Positions 1-12,699 of a stretch of 64,000 nt of DNA are shown here, piece after piece. The first letter of the stretch is position 1. Each line of letters starts with the position of its first letter. The DNA is from Erpobdella octoculata (taxonomy: Eukaryota > Annelida > Clitellata > Hirudinida > Erpobdellidae). The notes beneath the pieces were generated by a model. That model ran no database searches, was not told the DNA's origin, and worked only from the letters and a program-made list of their open reading frames with translations. The position numbers were made by a program, and so were the translations under genes. Where the stretch lies: the NCBI GenBank assembly GCA_963978895.1, contig OZ022243.1, forward strand, positions 6,552,182 through 6,616,181, given 5' to 3'.

Positions 1-13
1 AAAATTTAATTGA

Positions 14-68
14 ATAGTTATTTGTGATATTTTCGTCGAACTATTTATTGTCTATGCTAATATTTTTG
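14..68. repeat. Dispersed 55-bp repeat, copy 1
   Basis: tagttatttgtgatattttc through ttgtctatgctaatat recurs almost exactly at 9168-9222. Confidence 0.6.
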
Positions 69-124
69 TGGTTTATGTAGTAAAAATATAAAAGTGTGTT
101 TAAAAAAACTTTGTTTTTGCCTCA

Positions 125-300
125 CTGGTTGGGTTCAAAGCAGAGAAGTCGCCGAAATCACAAGGCTTCCTCAGCCTGCCAACCACTCTTGTGCAATAGG
201 TTGGACAGGGCCGGAATATTGACCTCCCATTCAGCTAGCAATTCTACCAGCGTCGGATTAACCATTAACCGCATGAGCTATGGTATCGTTGCTGGCCCTC
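125..300 (-). repeat. RepA, old diverged copy
   Basis: It shares the order of RepA blocks: gccgaaatcacaaggctt, ggttggacagggccgg, gacctcccattcagctagca, agctatggtatcg. Divergence is clearly higher than in the other copies and the CA end is missing. Confidence 0.6.
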
Positions 301-1187
301 TAAACTCCCAGTGTGTATTTGTGGGCTCGCTTACAGATTTATATCCCTATATATATTTAAATTAGGGAATTTATTGGAGAAGCTCAAACAGCTAAATCTA
401 AGCTACATAATTATAAAACAATATAAAACCGCACCTACGCTGTCTTTTCGAATTTGACCAATAATCAACAGATAAGCGTCTCAACGCATTCTTGTGCCGC
501 AGTATATTCACTGCGGTTTATGTCCGCCTGACCTGTCTAGATCTGAAGAGATTTGTTAGAAAACGGGCCAGCATCTCTTCCACAACATTCTCTCAAACAG
601 TAGCCATCTACTAAACAGTCTACTTCCTCCTCCATGTTTATCTTCACATTATGAGGGCAGACTTGGTTATAAGTCTTATTTTAGATGCATGTCTGGATAT
701 GATGTCTTATGATGCAAAAGGATGGGCTCACATGTATATCATAAAACTGAAAAAAATGTCCGGACCCTTCTTAGTAATAAAACATTCTTTCTAAAAAAAC
801 GGAAAATTGTTATATGTGAGTAAAAATAAAATTACGATAGTGAAAAACGTGTTTGATATCTGTTGAGTTGCAAATCTAAAAACAAACGTACAGCTACTCA
901 TGTAAAGTAATTACTTGTTATTCATTAAACAAAGCTTACAGCAATCCTAATGCGAAGCGTTTTTTGTGTACTTCCGGTCCATTGTGAAATTTAATGTTGG
1001 CCAATTGTTAATGAATGATAGCTGAAATACAAAAAAATTAGAATAAAACGTCTGCGTTAAATTTTTGCATATATGCAAATAATGTATATAATCTATGCGA
1101 TTTTATGTTAAAATTTTATGAAGAATACAAAGTAATAGATGAAACAAAACAACAATTAAACCAATAAAATGCTTGCATTAAACACGA

Positions 1188-1255
1188 CACCTCTTGTTAA
1201 CGGACGGCTGGAATTTAAATGTTTTTATTTCAAAGCTCTGGTAAGCGGTCAAATA
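1188..1255 (-). repeat. RepB copy
   Basis: acacctcttgttaacggacg followed by tttaaatgtttttat matches the RepB core in reverse. A sister copy lies at 2435-2515. Confidence 0.5.
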
Positions 1256-2434
1256 AATTTTTTATTAACCGATGAACATCCGGACCAGTGAAATTTAATA
1301 AAAGCTGATAAAAAAATAACAATTTTAATTTTTTTATGAACTGCAATTTTGTATTCTTACGATGTCTTAGGTTTCAACAATTAATTTGGAACTAATGCAA
1401 TCTTCACAGTAATATTGTTGTTATAGTTTGACGAGTAAAATAAATTTTATAAAACAAAATTTAACTAATGAATACAACAATATTGCTTAAAAACATGATC
1501 TCTCTTTATTAACAAGTTTTCATACCTAGTGTGTTTGTCATCTTGTGGACATTTTTATATATCAGCAACTTGAAAGAGTATAAAAAAACTTAAAAACGCA
1601 CAACATGCATTTTTACTCCATCAAACAAACTCTGGCACTCATTTCACAAATCTAGGTGGATTAAAGGCTCTGTTGATTTGAACCGTAAGATTGAATTATG
1701 GTCTTGGAAATGTTTCGTTGTGTCGGAATTAAACCTAGAGCTTGAGCGTAGAAGTTAAAACTTTATTGTCAAAAATATTTCTTGTTCAGGCTAACTGTTT
1801 TAAAGCTGTGTTTGTTTTTTTAAATAAAAGTTTAAACAATATAATCGATATTGAAAAGTAACAATTATTTGTAACAAGTTTAACTGTATCTTTATTGAAT
1901 ATTATTTTTAAATAAACAAAACAAACAAAATTTAAGGTAATAAAATTTAGATAATTCAATTGCTCAAACCACTAGAATGTTTGTATTGTATCTCACTAAA
2001 AAAACATCTACCTGTGCTACGTCTTACTTGTACAACTTAGCTCGCTCGGTATGGGCACCTGCTAATGACATTTTTCCGGCGCTATTACTCAGCCATTTTG
2101 ACATGTTGCGTGCGTCCCTAAACATTGTCGTCGCCATTGTGGGAAATAGTTTTGTGTCGTTTTTGTAAATAGTAAAGGAACCACGCTCTTCTGATTACAT
2201 TTTCTATCTACTTTTAAAAACATTATATAAATGCATGTTTAAAAATATTAAATCAAAAAAAGTATGATGTAATTATGTTAAACTGTTTTTTTTTTTAAAC
2301 TGATTTCTCTTCTAAAATTACTCTTTGACCAAAAACACTTTTGTGTAAAACACGACGAATGCTTAAGTTGTGTGCGCAGAAATATACGACGACAACTTAA
2401 CATTTGTCCTTCATTAAATGTTCGCATTAAACAA

Positions 2435-2515
2435 GACACCTCTTGTTAACGGGAGGCTGGAAGTTAAAATGTTTTTATGTTAACTCTCTGGTGAGTGGTC
2501 GCCAATACATTTATT
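2435..2515 (-). repeat. RepB copy
   Basis: gacacctcttgttaacggga, then aaaatgttttta and ctctggtgagtggtcgcc; closest relative is the copy at 1188-1255. Confidence 0.5.
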
Positions 2516-3055
2516 TAACTTCTTCTAGGAGTCGCCATACGTTATGAAAATGTATAGCTGTGATCAGTATAAAGTTAATGCATTGTTGATGATAGTAGTG
2601 TTTATAAATATTTTTTTATGTTATATTATGTGTTTTTATTACAAAAATGACTATTACTTACATTAATAACTGGAATATTTAAACAAAAAATAAAAACCTG
2701 TTTTTAAGGATATAAACATAGACATATTTAATAAGTTTGTCTAGTTGGTTGGACTAAAAAAATGGAAAAAGTACCAGTTTATTTTTTTGGTTTAAATTGT
2801 ATTTGTGCCGTTTCTTATTTGGATTTTTTTTGCTGACTTGTTAAATTGTAATAGTGGAAGTTTTTGCAAAATTTATATTATTATTTTTTGATAAGTAAAT
2901 TAAAACAACATTTCTTAATACAAAACAAATATAAATAAGTACATGTACATTTAGGTGTTTTCTCAAATCTTCTGTAATTATAATTTGATAACTAAATTAA
3001 AACAAAATTGTTTTCGATACAAAAACATTAATTAAATATTTGCATATACACAAAA

Positions 3056-3120
3056 AAACACCTCTTGTTAACAAGCAGCTGGAAGATAAATGTTTTTCTT
3101 TAAAAGTGATTTCAAGCTGT
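3056..3120 (-). repeat. RepB copy
   Basis: cacctcttgttaacaagcag with gataaatgtttttctt, a shortened core. Confidence 0.45.
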
Positions 3121-5644
3121 CGTTTTACAAAATGTTAATGCAATAATGTATGCATGTATGTATGTATGTTTGTCAGCCGATTGCAATCTGCAGCAAAACG
3201 ACATAATAATGACTTGTCATCAGATTGTCCAATTGCTAGTCATTAAGAAGAATCGATAAACACACCTTATTTAATCAAATCTTGTTTGTATCAAAAATAA
3301 TCTGAACAAAATAACTTCAGCAAACCAAACCAATAACGATTTGGTATCCAACAGTTTATAAATCCTATAAATTAATTTCGCCGTGTTTGCTAGTTTGTTT
3401 GCTTAACACAAAAAAAAAGATATTCAGTGCATTACAGAGTTAGAGGTGTATTTTAAACCTGATTATGATTTTATTTATAGTCAAAAAAAATATTATCATC
3501 AAAATTTAATATGAACGCAACATTTAAAAATCTGATTAAAAACATAGTCGCGGAGATAAACAGACCAGAAAAGTTGATGTATAATTCATTACTTTTAATA
3601 ATGCTAAAAAACGAAAACTTTTAAATATTTTCACTTAATGTCGTCAACGAATGTTCTATTTGTTAAGTTTGGATTTTTTTACTCACTTCCCGATATACTA
3701 GAGAGCTGAAATTTATAGCAAAAAATAAATCAAAAGTTTTTTCGTATTTTAAATCTTCACACACTTACTATATCAAACATTTGAAAAGTTGAAAAGAATA
3801 TTTCTCACTTTCATAGCTATTATAATATTTAAAAAGTTGTCAGAAAAAATAATTTTGTTGAAAAACAAAGTTCACTTGTTTTCTAATATATTTTTTCACA
3901 AGAAATCCTCCGGATTACAAAGTATCACTGAGCTTTTTCTTATACAATTGTATTCAAATAAACCTTTGAAACCAACGTATACGGATTTTTTGGAATGATT
4001 TTTAAGATTATTGGAAAATACTAAAAATGAATATTTATGGGAAAATAATAAGAATTTATCAGACAATAATAAAAATAATTTATTGATTGATAATACACAT
4101 TTATTGGATAATGGCAAAACTGTATTGTACAAAAATAACAATTTATTGGACGATAATAATTTGTTGAATAATAATAAAAATTCAAAATTATGTTGTATAT
4201 TTTGTAAGATGAAAATTTGTATTCGGGTATTTCTAAAATATGTTAAGTGAAAAAACATTTTAAATGTTTAATAATTGCATTTATTTAAATGCAGTAGTAT
4301 GAAAATAACAAAACACCACTGAGTATAGGGACAACGAAAGCTTAAGTAATGTGTCGTTCAGTGTGCAGTTAGAATGCGCTACGAATGGGAACCAGTACCC
4401 TAGGCGGACTGTTTTCTTCTCGTTTATTTATGTTGTCTTATACAATAAAAACAATTGTGAAAAAAGGTTTTATAAATCTGATATTGCTACAAAACTTGTA
4501 GCTGTTGAATTGCTTGCACTACATGGAAGATAGAAGTTGTTTTATTAAATTTGCAGCCTACGCTGAATTGTTTCCCAAATAGTTATTTAATTTTGCTAAT
4601 TAATTTTAAAGAAGATACACCTTGAATAAAGATAATATGAAAATCTTAATGTTTCAATGATATAGAGATTTTAATTTTAGTTTCACTGTCAGCTCAAAAA
4701 ATCAAATAATATTTTTAAATCAGTTATACTATGTTTACGTAGATTTCAATTAAATAAAATATTTATATAAATAAGTTACATAATAATAACTTGTCATCAA
4801 ATTGTTCAACCGCTAGTAATTAAGTAGAACCGATAACAAATCTTATTGAAATAAGTTTGTATTTTTAACAAAAATAATAATTTGAAAATCCAAAGCTAGA
4901 ATCATCACAAACACCTTCTGTTTGATAGCTGGACAGGTTTAAATATTTTCCTCTTGCGGTACATTCGACTTGTAATATTCAACAAAATTGTTAGAGCTAT
5001 GGTAACAAGTGTTGAAATTAGAGACTTTGTAGACAAGAAAAGAAAAAAATAGAAAACAGTCTCTTGAAATATAAAATATTGAATTAACATGAACTTCAGA
5101 ATATATTTGATTATATTGAGTAATTTATACTAAATTGAATAACACAAATATGTGAAAATTGATATATAAATTTTTTTGTTGATTTTGGTTGAGAATCAAA
5201 AACAGGATTGATATTTGAAATTGCACTTATGTTTCTCCAGTGTTCTGGAGTTTGGAAAAAAATCTTCTGAACTTCTAGTTTATTGAATTTTCTTTAAGAG
5301 TTTGGAAAAACCTTTTTGTTGAAGTTCTAGTTTACGTGAATTTCCTAATGTTACAGAATTCAAAATTTGAAAACAAAATAACTTTTATACGAATTAATTA
5401 TCTTACTTTAAACGTCGTCTTTTGAAAATTAAAAAAAAATCAATGTCTGTTGATTATTTCCTTTTTGTTTTATTTTCTTTTTATGTTGTTTTTATGTTGT
5501 TAAGTTTGAGTGTCTTATTTTTAAACGTCATTCGATTTGAAAAAAGTGCAACCAAAAAAAGCAGCATAGATCCGTTTGCCAGCTTTCGAGATGGAATGTC
5601 AATATCTGGAGTCAAATCTGCTCTTGTAGTGCACTCGGGCAAAA

Positions 5645-5845
5645 ATGACTGAGCAATATACAATGCAACTGCCAAGGTCATATAATAAACCACGTCGTTT
5701 ATTTTGCATCTCTGCAAGTTCAGCTCAGTCTGAGCGTAACTTTTTTTCTATGGGACACACAATAACTGACATAACATCGAGCCTATGTGCAGAAGAAGTG
5801 AAATCAATTAATGTATTAGATGGGCAATCCGTGCAGGTATTTTAA
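5645..5845 (+). pseudogene. hAT transposase C-terminal fragment
   Basis: The frame includes NKPRRLFCISASSAQSERNF and SMGHTITDITSSLCAEEV. This matches the hAT C-terminal dimerisation domain, whose signature is A-S-S-A-x-S-E-R-x-F-S and then L-S-x-E-x-V. No catalytic domain is found upstream, so it is a truncated relic. It ends at its own TAA. Confidence 0.75.
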
Positions 5846-7080
5846 GCCACTCTTGTTTTGTTTTAAAATTTTTACACGCTAACATACGTGTTTTCAGACT
5901 TCTTGTTGTTAGGCTTGGTTTGGTCAGGAATTTCCATCTTGTGGTAGGCTGGATTGGATTTTTAGATTGTTGGGTTCGGTTGCTCAAAATAGACCTACGG
6001 ACATATCTGGATGCAGTTTAGAAATTCAAATTTGTTTAGCTTTTTCATTTCAGATGAACACAAATCTATTTTTCTCAGTTGTTGACAATTTTTTGAAGAG
6101 GAAAAAACTTCTACCCCTTTCGATAATAGACTTTATTTAATGTTATAGAAACTAGGCTACTGCCACTCTTTCACTACTAAGGCAGTGAAAAAAAAAGATA
6201 CGAAAAATCATTAAAGCTAAACATTTTATCTTCTTATTAAAACAAAATTTTGAAAGCGTTAATAATTTTACCAAAGGTGTTTTGCATAATACAAACATAT
6301 ATAAAGTTTAAATGTAGTTTTCAAATCCTTTATATTACTCTCTTACTCACAAAAACTAACTTTCCGTTATATAATTAGTTTGAAATTTGGTAAGTTTATT
6401 TGTTCCTGCGAGTTTTACATTTTGTAAAATCTTCAGAATACTTAAACAAAATTTGAACGAATTATTGAGTAAAAGGAATTGAAATTTTAAAAACATTGTA
6501 AAAATTAATCTTTTTGTGTGAGGAAAAAAACAAGAGTTTTAAGTTTATTAAAAAAAACGATACTTGATTTTTAAACTTAAAATAACAAATAATTTTATTC
6601 TTTATTGAATTTTGTTTTTTTTTATTCTGCCCATCACTCATTGTTTTATAAAAAACCAGTATTGAACTCATCTGTGTTCATTATGTAGGTTTTGGATAAT
6701 ATACACTTTAAAAGACAATTGTCTGTTTTAATTTAGATTTAGATTTTTTTTTAAATACAATTTTGTCTTATTGTTTTTTTCCAAAAACATTTTCAGTTAA
6801 AATGAGTTTATGCAGACAAACAAAACAGGTATATATTATAATATTGTTTTAATTTTCTTAAACGGATAACTTTTATTTAAAGTTTTACACGTGAAATTAA
6901 AAAGTGGTGGGGGCGCTAGAAATAAATTGATTTTCAACGCAGGTGGTTCACGAAATAAGTTTGAGAACAACTGTTAGAATATTACAGCATATATGACTAA
7001 AAGAAAAATTTTAAAGTTGACTGTTTTAATGAATAGAGGAATCGTTAATTTTTGTTGAACATTTTAAAGAACAACCCTCA
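5846..7080. other. AT-rich stretch, nothing recognised
   Basis: No conserved ORF, repeat partner or RNA gene was found here. Confidence 0.35.
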
Positions 7081-7089
7081 CTCCTTTAT

Positions 7090-7250
7090 TCGAAAAACCG
7101 AAGCCCGCCGCTGCTCGCAGAGGGAAAAATATTTAAACTTTTGCCGCCTTAGAGCAAAAGGTGTCTCGTATGGTGCAAGCTGAATATGACTCAATACATA
7201 GCTAATTTTGAGGCGTAGATAATAAAATATCTTTAATTCTCTAACTAATT
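7090..7250 (+). repeat. RepB copy, long form
   Basis: Core cgcagagggaaaaatattta, gccgccttagagcaaaaggt, then tggtgcaagctgaatatg and aataaaatatctttaattc. Nearly the same extent as the copy at 33775-33920. Confidence 0.65.
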
Positions 7251-7493
7251 TATTTCAATTGATTTAAAAGTAATAATATGTATCTGTTTTTTTTTTCTAA
7301 AATCCAATAACTTTTTGATCATTGATGAGTTTTTTTAGAGTTAACTAAAACTCTCATTTAGTGTTACAAGAACACAGTAGGAACATTCAAACTTATTTTT
7401 AGATGAAAGTTTTTTTGTCACAACTTATAAGTATAATGTGTCAAAACATTGCTTTTCTAAGTATGTAATACATTTGTACCAATAATCAGTAAG

Positions 7494-8010
7494 TTACAAC
7501 TAGCAGCAAATTATGTTTTAAGCTTTTAACGTTTATGTGTCTAAGAAAGTTTAAACATGGAGTTGCCCATATCCAGTCTGCAAATACGTAATTATTTTAA
7601 CTAAACCAATAAATGCAACTCATTTAGAAAATTTATTTAAAAATATGCATCGTTTTGAATATTTCGAAAAGATTAAATTTTGTGCTGAACTTCTTAAACA
7701 TTAATTAAACATTATTTACTCGGTTATATGCCGCATAGACAAACAATTTATATTGTTGTGACTTGAATTTAATAAAATATTGTATTGTCATCAATAATAC
7801 ATTTATATTCCAAGTTTCAGCTCAATCGGATAAAGGGTTGTGATCTACAAGTTGATTTCAAAATTCAAATCAATAAACATACAACAAACAAATAAAGTTA
7901 AATAAAATATAAAAAATAATCTATTCAATTAATTCAGTGCACTCTAAAATAAAAGTGTTTTTTCAGAAAAAACAACACATATTTACACAAAAAAAATAAG
8001 AATAACAAAA
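7494..8010. repeat. Dispersed repeat, partner of 41639-42080
   Basis: Shared blocks include gtctaagaaagtttaaacat, ggagttgcccat, ttaaacattatttactc, catgccgca and tattgtcatcaataatac. The two copies are same-strand and about 34 kb apart. Confidence 0.6.
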
Positions 8011-8129
8011 AAAAACACATACAATTAATTGTAAACAAACACAAATAAACATTGAAAAAATTAAGCTGAAATTTCTCAACTTACAAGACAAGACAAAAGT
8101 TTATTTTTGATGCAGCATAATTGTATGTC

Positions 8130-8260
8130 ACAAAAATACTCCTTTTGCAGAGCATTCAAAATTTAAGTGCCATTTTTATGTAGTTTTATTTTACTCTTCT
8201 TAAACCTCAGTCAACATTTATAAATTTACATGAGTTGACGTAAAATTTCTCATCTGTTTT
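8130..8260. repeat. Dispersed repeat, partner of 21925-22045
   Basis: Both copies contain ttttatgtagttttatttta, cctcag-caa and ttacat-a-ttgac-taa in the same order. Confidence 0.5.
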
Positions 8261-8355
8261 ATTTCAGGTAAAACATAAATAAAATGTCTGCTAGGCTAGC
8301 TAGCTGAATAAGCCAGCTTTAAATAATTTTGTAATAATAATGTTTGACAATATTT

Positions 8356-8600
8356 AGAGTGGCGTAAATCCTAAAGGACTTTAAGGCCACTGAAGAGTTC
8401 TTTGCAGAGGCAGCCATTTATAGGCGCCTACCCCTTTTAGCAATGCGAGTGAAGTCCTTGCTTAAGGGAGTTACGCTGGTGACGCCGGTGAGGCTTGAAC
8501 TGCCGACCTAATGATCGACAGGCGAGCGCTCTGCCGTTCTGCCACCAGCGCCTCTACCTAATGATCGACAGGCGAGCGCTCTACCGTTCTGCCACCAGCT
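8356..8600 (-). repeat. SINE-D, full-length copy with internal tandem duplication
   Basis: Read on the minus strand it opens ctggtggcagaacggtagag and carries a B-box-like ggcagttcaagcctc. The body runs cttaagcaaggacttcactc, ggcgcctataaatggctgcc and a hairpin-like end (ggcc-ttaaagtcctttaggattta-cgcc). The head resembles a tRNA with A- and B-box motifs, so I call it a tRNA-derived SINE. The head segment is duplicated: 8506-8549 and 8556-8599, 50-bp period. Confidence 0.7.
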
Positions 8601-8861
8601 TGTAGAAATCTTCAAAAAGAAAAAAACATGTTTCTAATGAGATATAGTCAACTGTACTTTAAAGTGGAACCCATCTGACGTCAGACTAGGTCTCTTTAAA
8701 AAGTATAGTAGGTCTCTCTGACCTTGCCATATTTTTGCAGCTTTTTCAACATTTGTTATTTAAAAATTAATACCAAATGACTGAAAAATCCGGAAATCAT
8801 CAAAACATAAATGGTTTTAATTGATTTATGTTTTTTTTACACACTTTTACTTAACTTTATT

Positions 8862-8919
8862 TCTCTGTCTGTCTCTCTGTCTGTTTGTCTGTCTGTCTGT
8901 TTATCTGTCTATCTGTCTA

Positions 8920-8950
<31 letters not shown>

Positions 8951-9037
8951 TTCTGTCTATCGGTCTATATGTCTGTCTATCTGTCTATCTGTCTATCTGT
9001 CTATCTGTCTATCTGTCTATCTATCTATCTGTCTGTT
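8862..9037. repeat. (TCTG/TCTA)n microsatellite
   Basis: About 175 bp of tctgtctgtctatctg units. It heads a RepI-type repeat (tcaaattttgcaatcgattt at 9037-9056), which explains the open reading frames of Cys, Leu and Ser on this strand. Confidence 0.85.
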
Positions 9038-9167
9038 GTCAAATTTTGCAATCGATTTTAAACTAACTTTCCAATGAGCTGGAGCCTTACAAATTTAAAC
9101 ATACCTCTGAACTGATTAACAATGCATTCTATCAAATTTTCGAATAAAGTGGACAAAACTTAGTTAA

Positions 9168-9222
9168 ATAATTATTTGTGATATTTTCGTCAAACTATTT
9201 ATTGTCTATGCTAATATGCTTT
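9168..9222. repeat. Dispersed 55-bp repeat, copy 2
   Basis: Partner of 14-68, same orientation, with two or three differences. It directly follows the RepI-type sequence at 8862-9160, so it may be part of that family's body. Confidence 0.6.
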
Positions 9223-9446
9223 TTTATATTCAACTAGAAACTGAGGATTTATTTCTCAATAATGTTGATTTAAAAAAAATCAATTTTTTAATTTTTTTAT
9301 AAATTTACATTTAGTCTAATCAACCTGAAAATTTGATCTAATGTTAATTTCTTGATGACCAATAACTTTTTAGACTGATTAGATAACGAAAGGTTTATTT
9401 TTTTAATCGTCGAATTTTAAAAAAACACCAACGAAAATACTGGGGT

Positions 9447-9520
9447 TCATATGGACTCCAAAGATTCCAAGTGTGATTACATTAGCGAAAGCCTCCAAGG
9501 GTTAAGATATGGATCCAGCA
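9447..9520 (+). repeat. Short element with conserved MDPKDPK-like block, copy 1
   Basis: catatggactccaaagattc, caagtgtgattacattagc and gcctccaagggttaa match 25683-25745. Differences are mostly single substitutions. Confidence 0.55.
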
Positions 9521-9647
9521 AGCAAGCAAACACAGATGTAAAGAATTCAAAAATAATTTTTGATTTGAATTACTTAATTACTTAATTTTGTTTTTAATGG
9601 TTTATAATTGTGATATAAATTGATGTGAATTTCTTTGATTCAAAACA

Positions 9648-9990
9648 ACAACTGCCATTATTTTAGAAGCGGGAATGATGGTCAATATTAAAAGTATTCC
9701 AACCGATGCTGTGGCCGTTGCGAGAGTGTTTGTGGTTGTAGGTACCACTACTTGTAGTTTCTTGAGAAGATGAAGCATCAGAACTTCCGACCAACTTTCT
9801 TTATTATCTGTTCTACATTGCCCAGGTTAATTAATCTTGTCTGCATAGCAATCACAACAGGTAAGCAAAAACCAAACATAACTCCAATAGAACACATTTT
9901 TAAGGCCGAGAAATAAGGTTAAAGGTAGTTTAAAGAGACAATGATGTATGAATAATCGTTTGACTTCTTTGATCAACTCAACCTGTAACA
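9648..9990 (-). repeat. RepF copy 1 (coding-like)
   Basis: The minus strand matches 18440-19010 and 43875-44300: cttctcaagaaactacaag, aacactctcgcaacg, cattcccgcttctaaaataa, tggcagttg. On the minus strand it includes a short frame MCSIGVMFGFCLPVVIAMQ and another reading TTTNTLATATAS followed by a hydrophobic run. Both suggest a Thr-rich stalk and a membrane segment of an old gene or element. No frame is intact across all copies. Confidence 0.5.
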
Positions 9991-10364
9991 TGTTGTGTAT
10001 AAAAACAGTTTACATTTTTTTAGCAGTCATTAGTATAATTTTTTAAAGTACCCCAAACTGCATTTATGCATTTATAAAGATCTAATACTTTTATTGAAGG
10101 TCTCTTTATAATGTGACAAAATGGAACTGTCTATTTTATCAACTCTCAGTTGACAATTAATTTGAGTTAAAATCAGAACTTTTTCACTGTAAATTTATAA
10201 CTACAAAAACGAGTTTTTCAGTTATCTCTGTAACAAAACTACTCCATGATCAAAGCAAAAATTATGCCGGGTTTTTAGATGAATCCACAGCGTGTACATT
10301 TTGTGTTTAAATCAGTTTAATTAACTTATTTCAAAATTCAAAAACAGTTTTAGTTTATATCATT

Positions 10365-10440
10365 TGAGACACTTCTTGCTTGATGGCAGCAAAAGCTTAA
10401 ATGTTTTTCCTCTGCGTCACCCGTCGTGCTGCGGTGTTCC
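10365..10440 (-). repeat. RepB copy
   Basis: gagacacttcttgcttgatg, gcagcaaaagcttaaatg, tttttcctctgcgtcaccc: a well-preserved core in reverse. Confidence 0.65.
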
Positions 10441-10682
10441 AATTCCCCTTATTAGCTTTCTTTTGTAAATCACGGGGTAAAAAACGGTAGAGTTGTCATT
10501 CAATATAGATGAGACTAAGTCTAATAATTAGTCGTATTTGTTGTAATACGCTAAAAAGTTTGTGTAAAATGCGAAACTCACCGTAACAAACTAACAGGAA
10601 ACAATTTGAAGTTGTGCGATATTATACGTGGTTAAGCCTTGCTAAAAACAAACAAACAATTGAACTGGAAAAACATTGTTTT

Positions 10683-11130
10683 TTAATGATTTTATTTAAT
10701 TTCACTCGTCTCTCTGTTTGTTTGTTAGTTCGTCGGGGATGATCAAATCTTAGAAACAAAACTTCACCCACTTTTCGACCACCTAGAGCTCTTAAACTTT
10801 CAGGAAAACTTTATTCTGCTTGACAATACATGAAGTGAATGTTTCCGACATGAGTTAGGCCATGAATTAATTAAAATTAATCAAATCAAATTAATTCTTG
10901 CTATCTAGCAATTGTAATAAGTTGTTTATGTATAAATCGCCAGAGTTCCAAAATAATTAAACAGTACGGATGTTTATTTATAAGTCGCCAGAGGTCCAAA
11001 ATAATTAACAAGATTGAGCGTAACGGTTGTTTTAGATTCAAAAATTTTAGTTTGTTGACTCAGATAAAGAGGCAAATAAAAGCATTGTTTTTAAAAAAAT
11101 TATTTTTGATCTTTACTTGTTTTAAAATCA
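10683..11130. repeat. About 420-bp direct repeat, left copy (RepI type)
   Basis: Starts with tctctctgtttgtttgttag and continues acttcacccacttttcgacc, ccgacatgagttaggcc and gactcagataaagaggcaa. The right copy lies at 11912-12335, on the other side of the TAA array. Confidence 0.75.
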
Positions 11131-11222
11131 TTTATAATTTTGTTACTTAGCGACTAAACATCTTTGCTGAATAGTCTTTGTTGATAGTGTGTTTATAAAA
11201 CATGAAAACAATAACCACAGTT

Positions 11223-11838
<616 letters not shown>

Positions 11839-11911
11839 AACAACGCAACGTAAAGTCAATTAACACAGAAAACGAATAAAACAAGAACACATACACACAA
11901 CTTTTCTGCAG

Positions 11912-12335
11912 GTGGTTGGTTGGTTTGTTTGACTGTGGTGATCTAATCCTAGAAAAAAAAATTCACCCACTTTTCGACCACCTAGAACTCTAAAACTATC
12001 AGGAAAGCTTTATTCTGGATGACTATTATAGGAATTGAATGTCTCCGACATGAATTAGGCCTTAAATCAATTAAACTTAATCAAATCACATTAATTTATG
12101 CCATCTAGTGACTGTAATAAGTTGTTTATGTATAAGTCGCTAAAGGTCCAAAATAATTAAACTGCACGAATGTTTATTCATAAGTAGCCAGAGGTCCAAA
12201 TTAGTTAACAAATTTGAGCGTAACGGTTGATTTAGATTAAAAAATTTTAGTTCGTTGACTCAGATAAAGAGGCAAATAAAAACTTTTTTTTTAATTTATT
12301 TTTTATCTTTACTTGTTATTTTAGTTTATTCAGCT
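11912..12335. repeat. About 420-bp direct repeat, right copy (RepI type)
   Basis: Matches 10683-11130 over its full length with scattered substitutions (ttcacccacttttcgacc, tccgacatgaattaggcc, gactcagataaagaggcaaa). A third, shorter relative is at 50655-50800. Confidence 0.75.
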
Positions 12336-12469
12336 ACGAAATTACAAGTATAAATTAAACACTTTCAACTAAACGCTTTCAAAAATCGTAAATATTCAGT
12401 TTTGGGGCAAATCAGACAGCTGCGTTTTGATTGTGTAGTTCAGCGAGGAGTTCGCTCAAGCAATAAACA

Positions 12470-12690
12470 CTGAACGAACGAACAAATATATGAATAAATG
12501 AGTAAATAAACAAATGAATAAACAAAACAAATGAATAAACAAAACAAATAAATAAACAAAACAAATGAATAAACAAAACAAATGAATAAAAAAAATGAAT
12601 AAACAAAACAAATGAATAAACAAAACAAATGAATAAACAAAACAAATAAATGAATGAACAGATGAACAAACAAACAAACGAAATAAGAAT
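12470..12690. repeat. Minisatellite of AAACAAAACAAATGAATA units
   Basis: About 18-bp units repeated roughly a dozen times. The Phe/Leu-rich minus-strand frames across it are by-products. Confidence 0.85.
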
Positions 12691-12699
12691 ATTCAAAAA

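Larger units (their letters stand above)
301..5400. other. AT-rich non-coding stretch with only scattered repeats
   Basis: Apart from three RepB copies and a TATG microsatellite near 3147-3170, I see no gene. Short ORFs here lack motifs and codon structure. At 4018-4190 a degenerate tandem of ttattgga-aataataaaaa produces an Asn-rich ORF. At 5230-5350 a 45-bp unit (gagtttggaaaaa, then ttctagttta) occurs twice. Confidence 0.4.

Noticed and set aside
4011..4250. Asn-rich 79-residue ORF
   Set aside because: Maps to a degenerate ttattgga-aataataaaaa tandem; no domain.
5422..5652. Hydrophobic 76-residue ORF as a membrane-protein gene
   Set aside because: AT-rich sequence gives Phe/Leu codons by chance; its end overlaps the hAT fragment in another frame.
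8506..8599. Functional tRNA gene
   Set aside because: The head has A/B-box-like motifs but no proper cloverleaf, and it is always joined to the SINE-D body.
8811..9077. Cys/Leu/Ser repeat proteins of 81-88 residues
   Set aside because: Generated by the TCTG/TCTA microsatellite.
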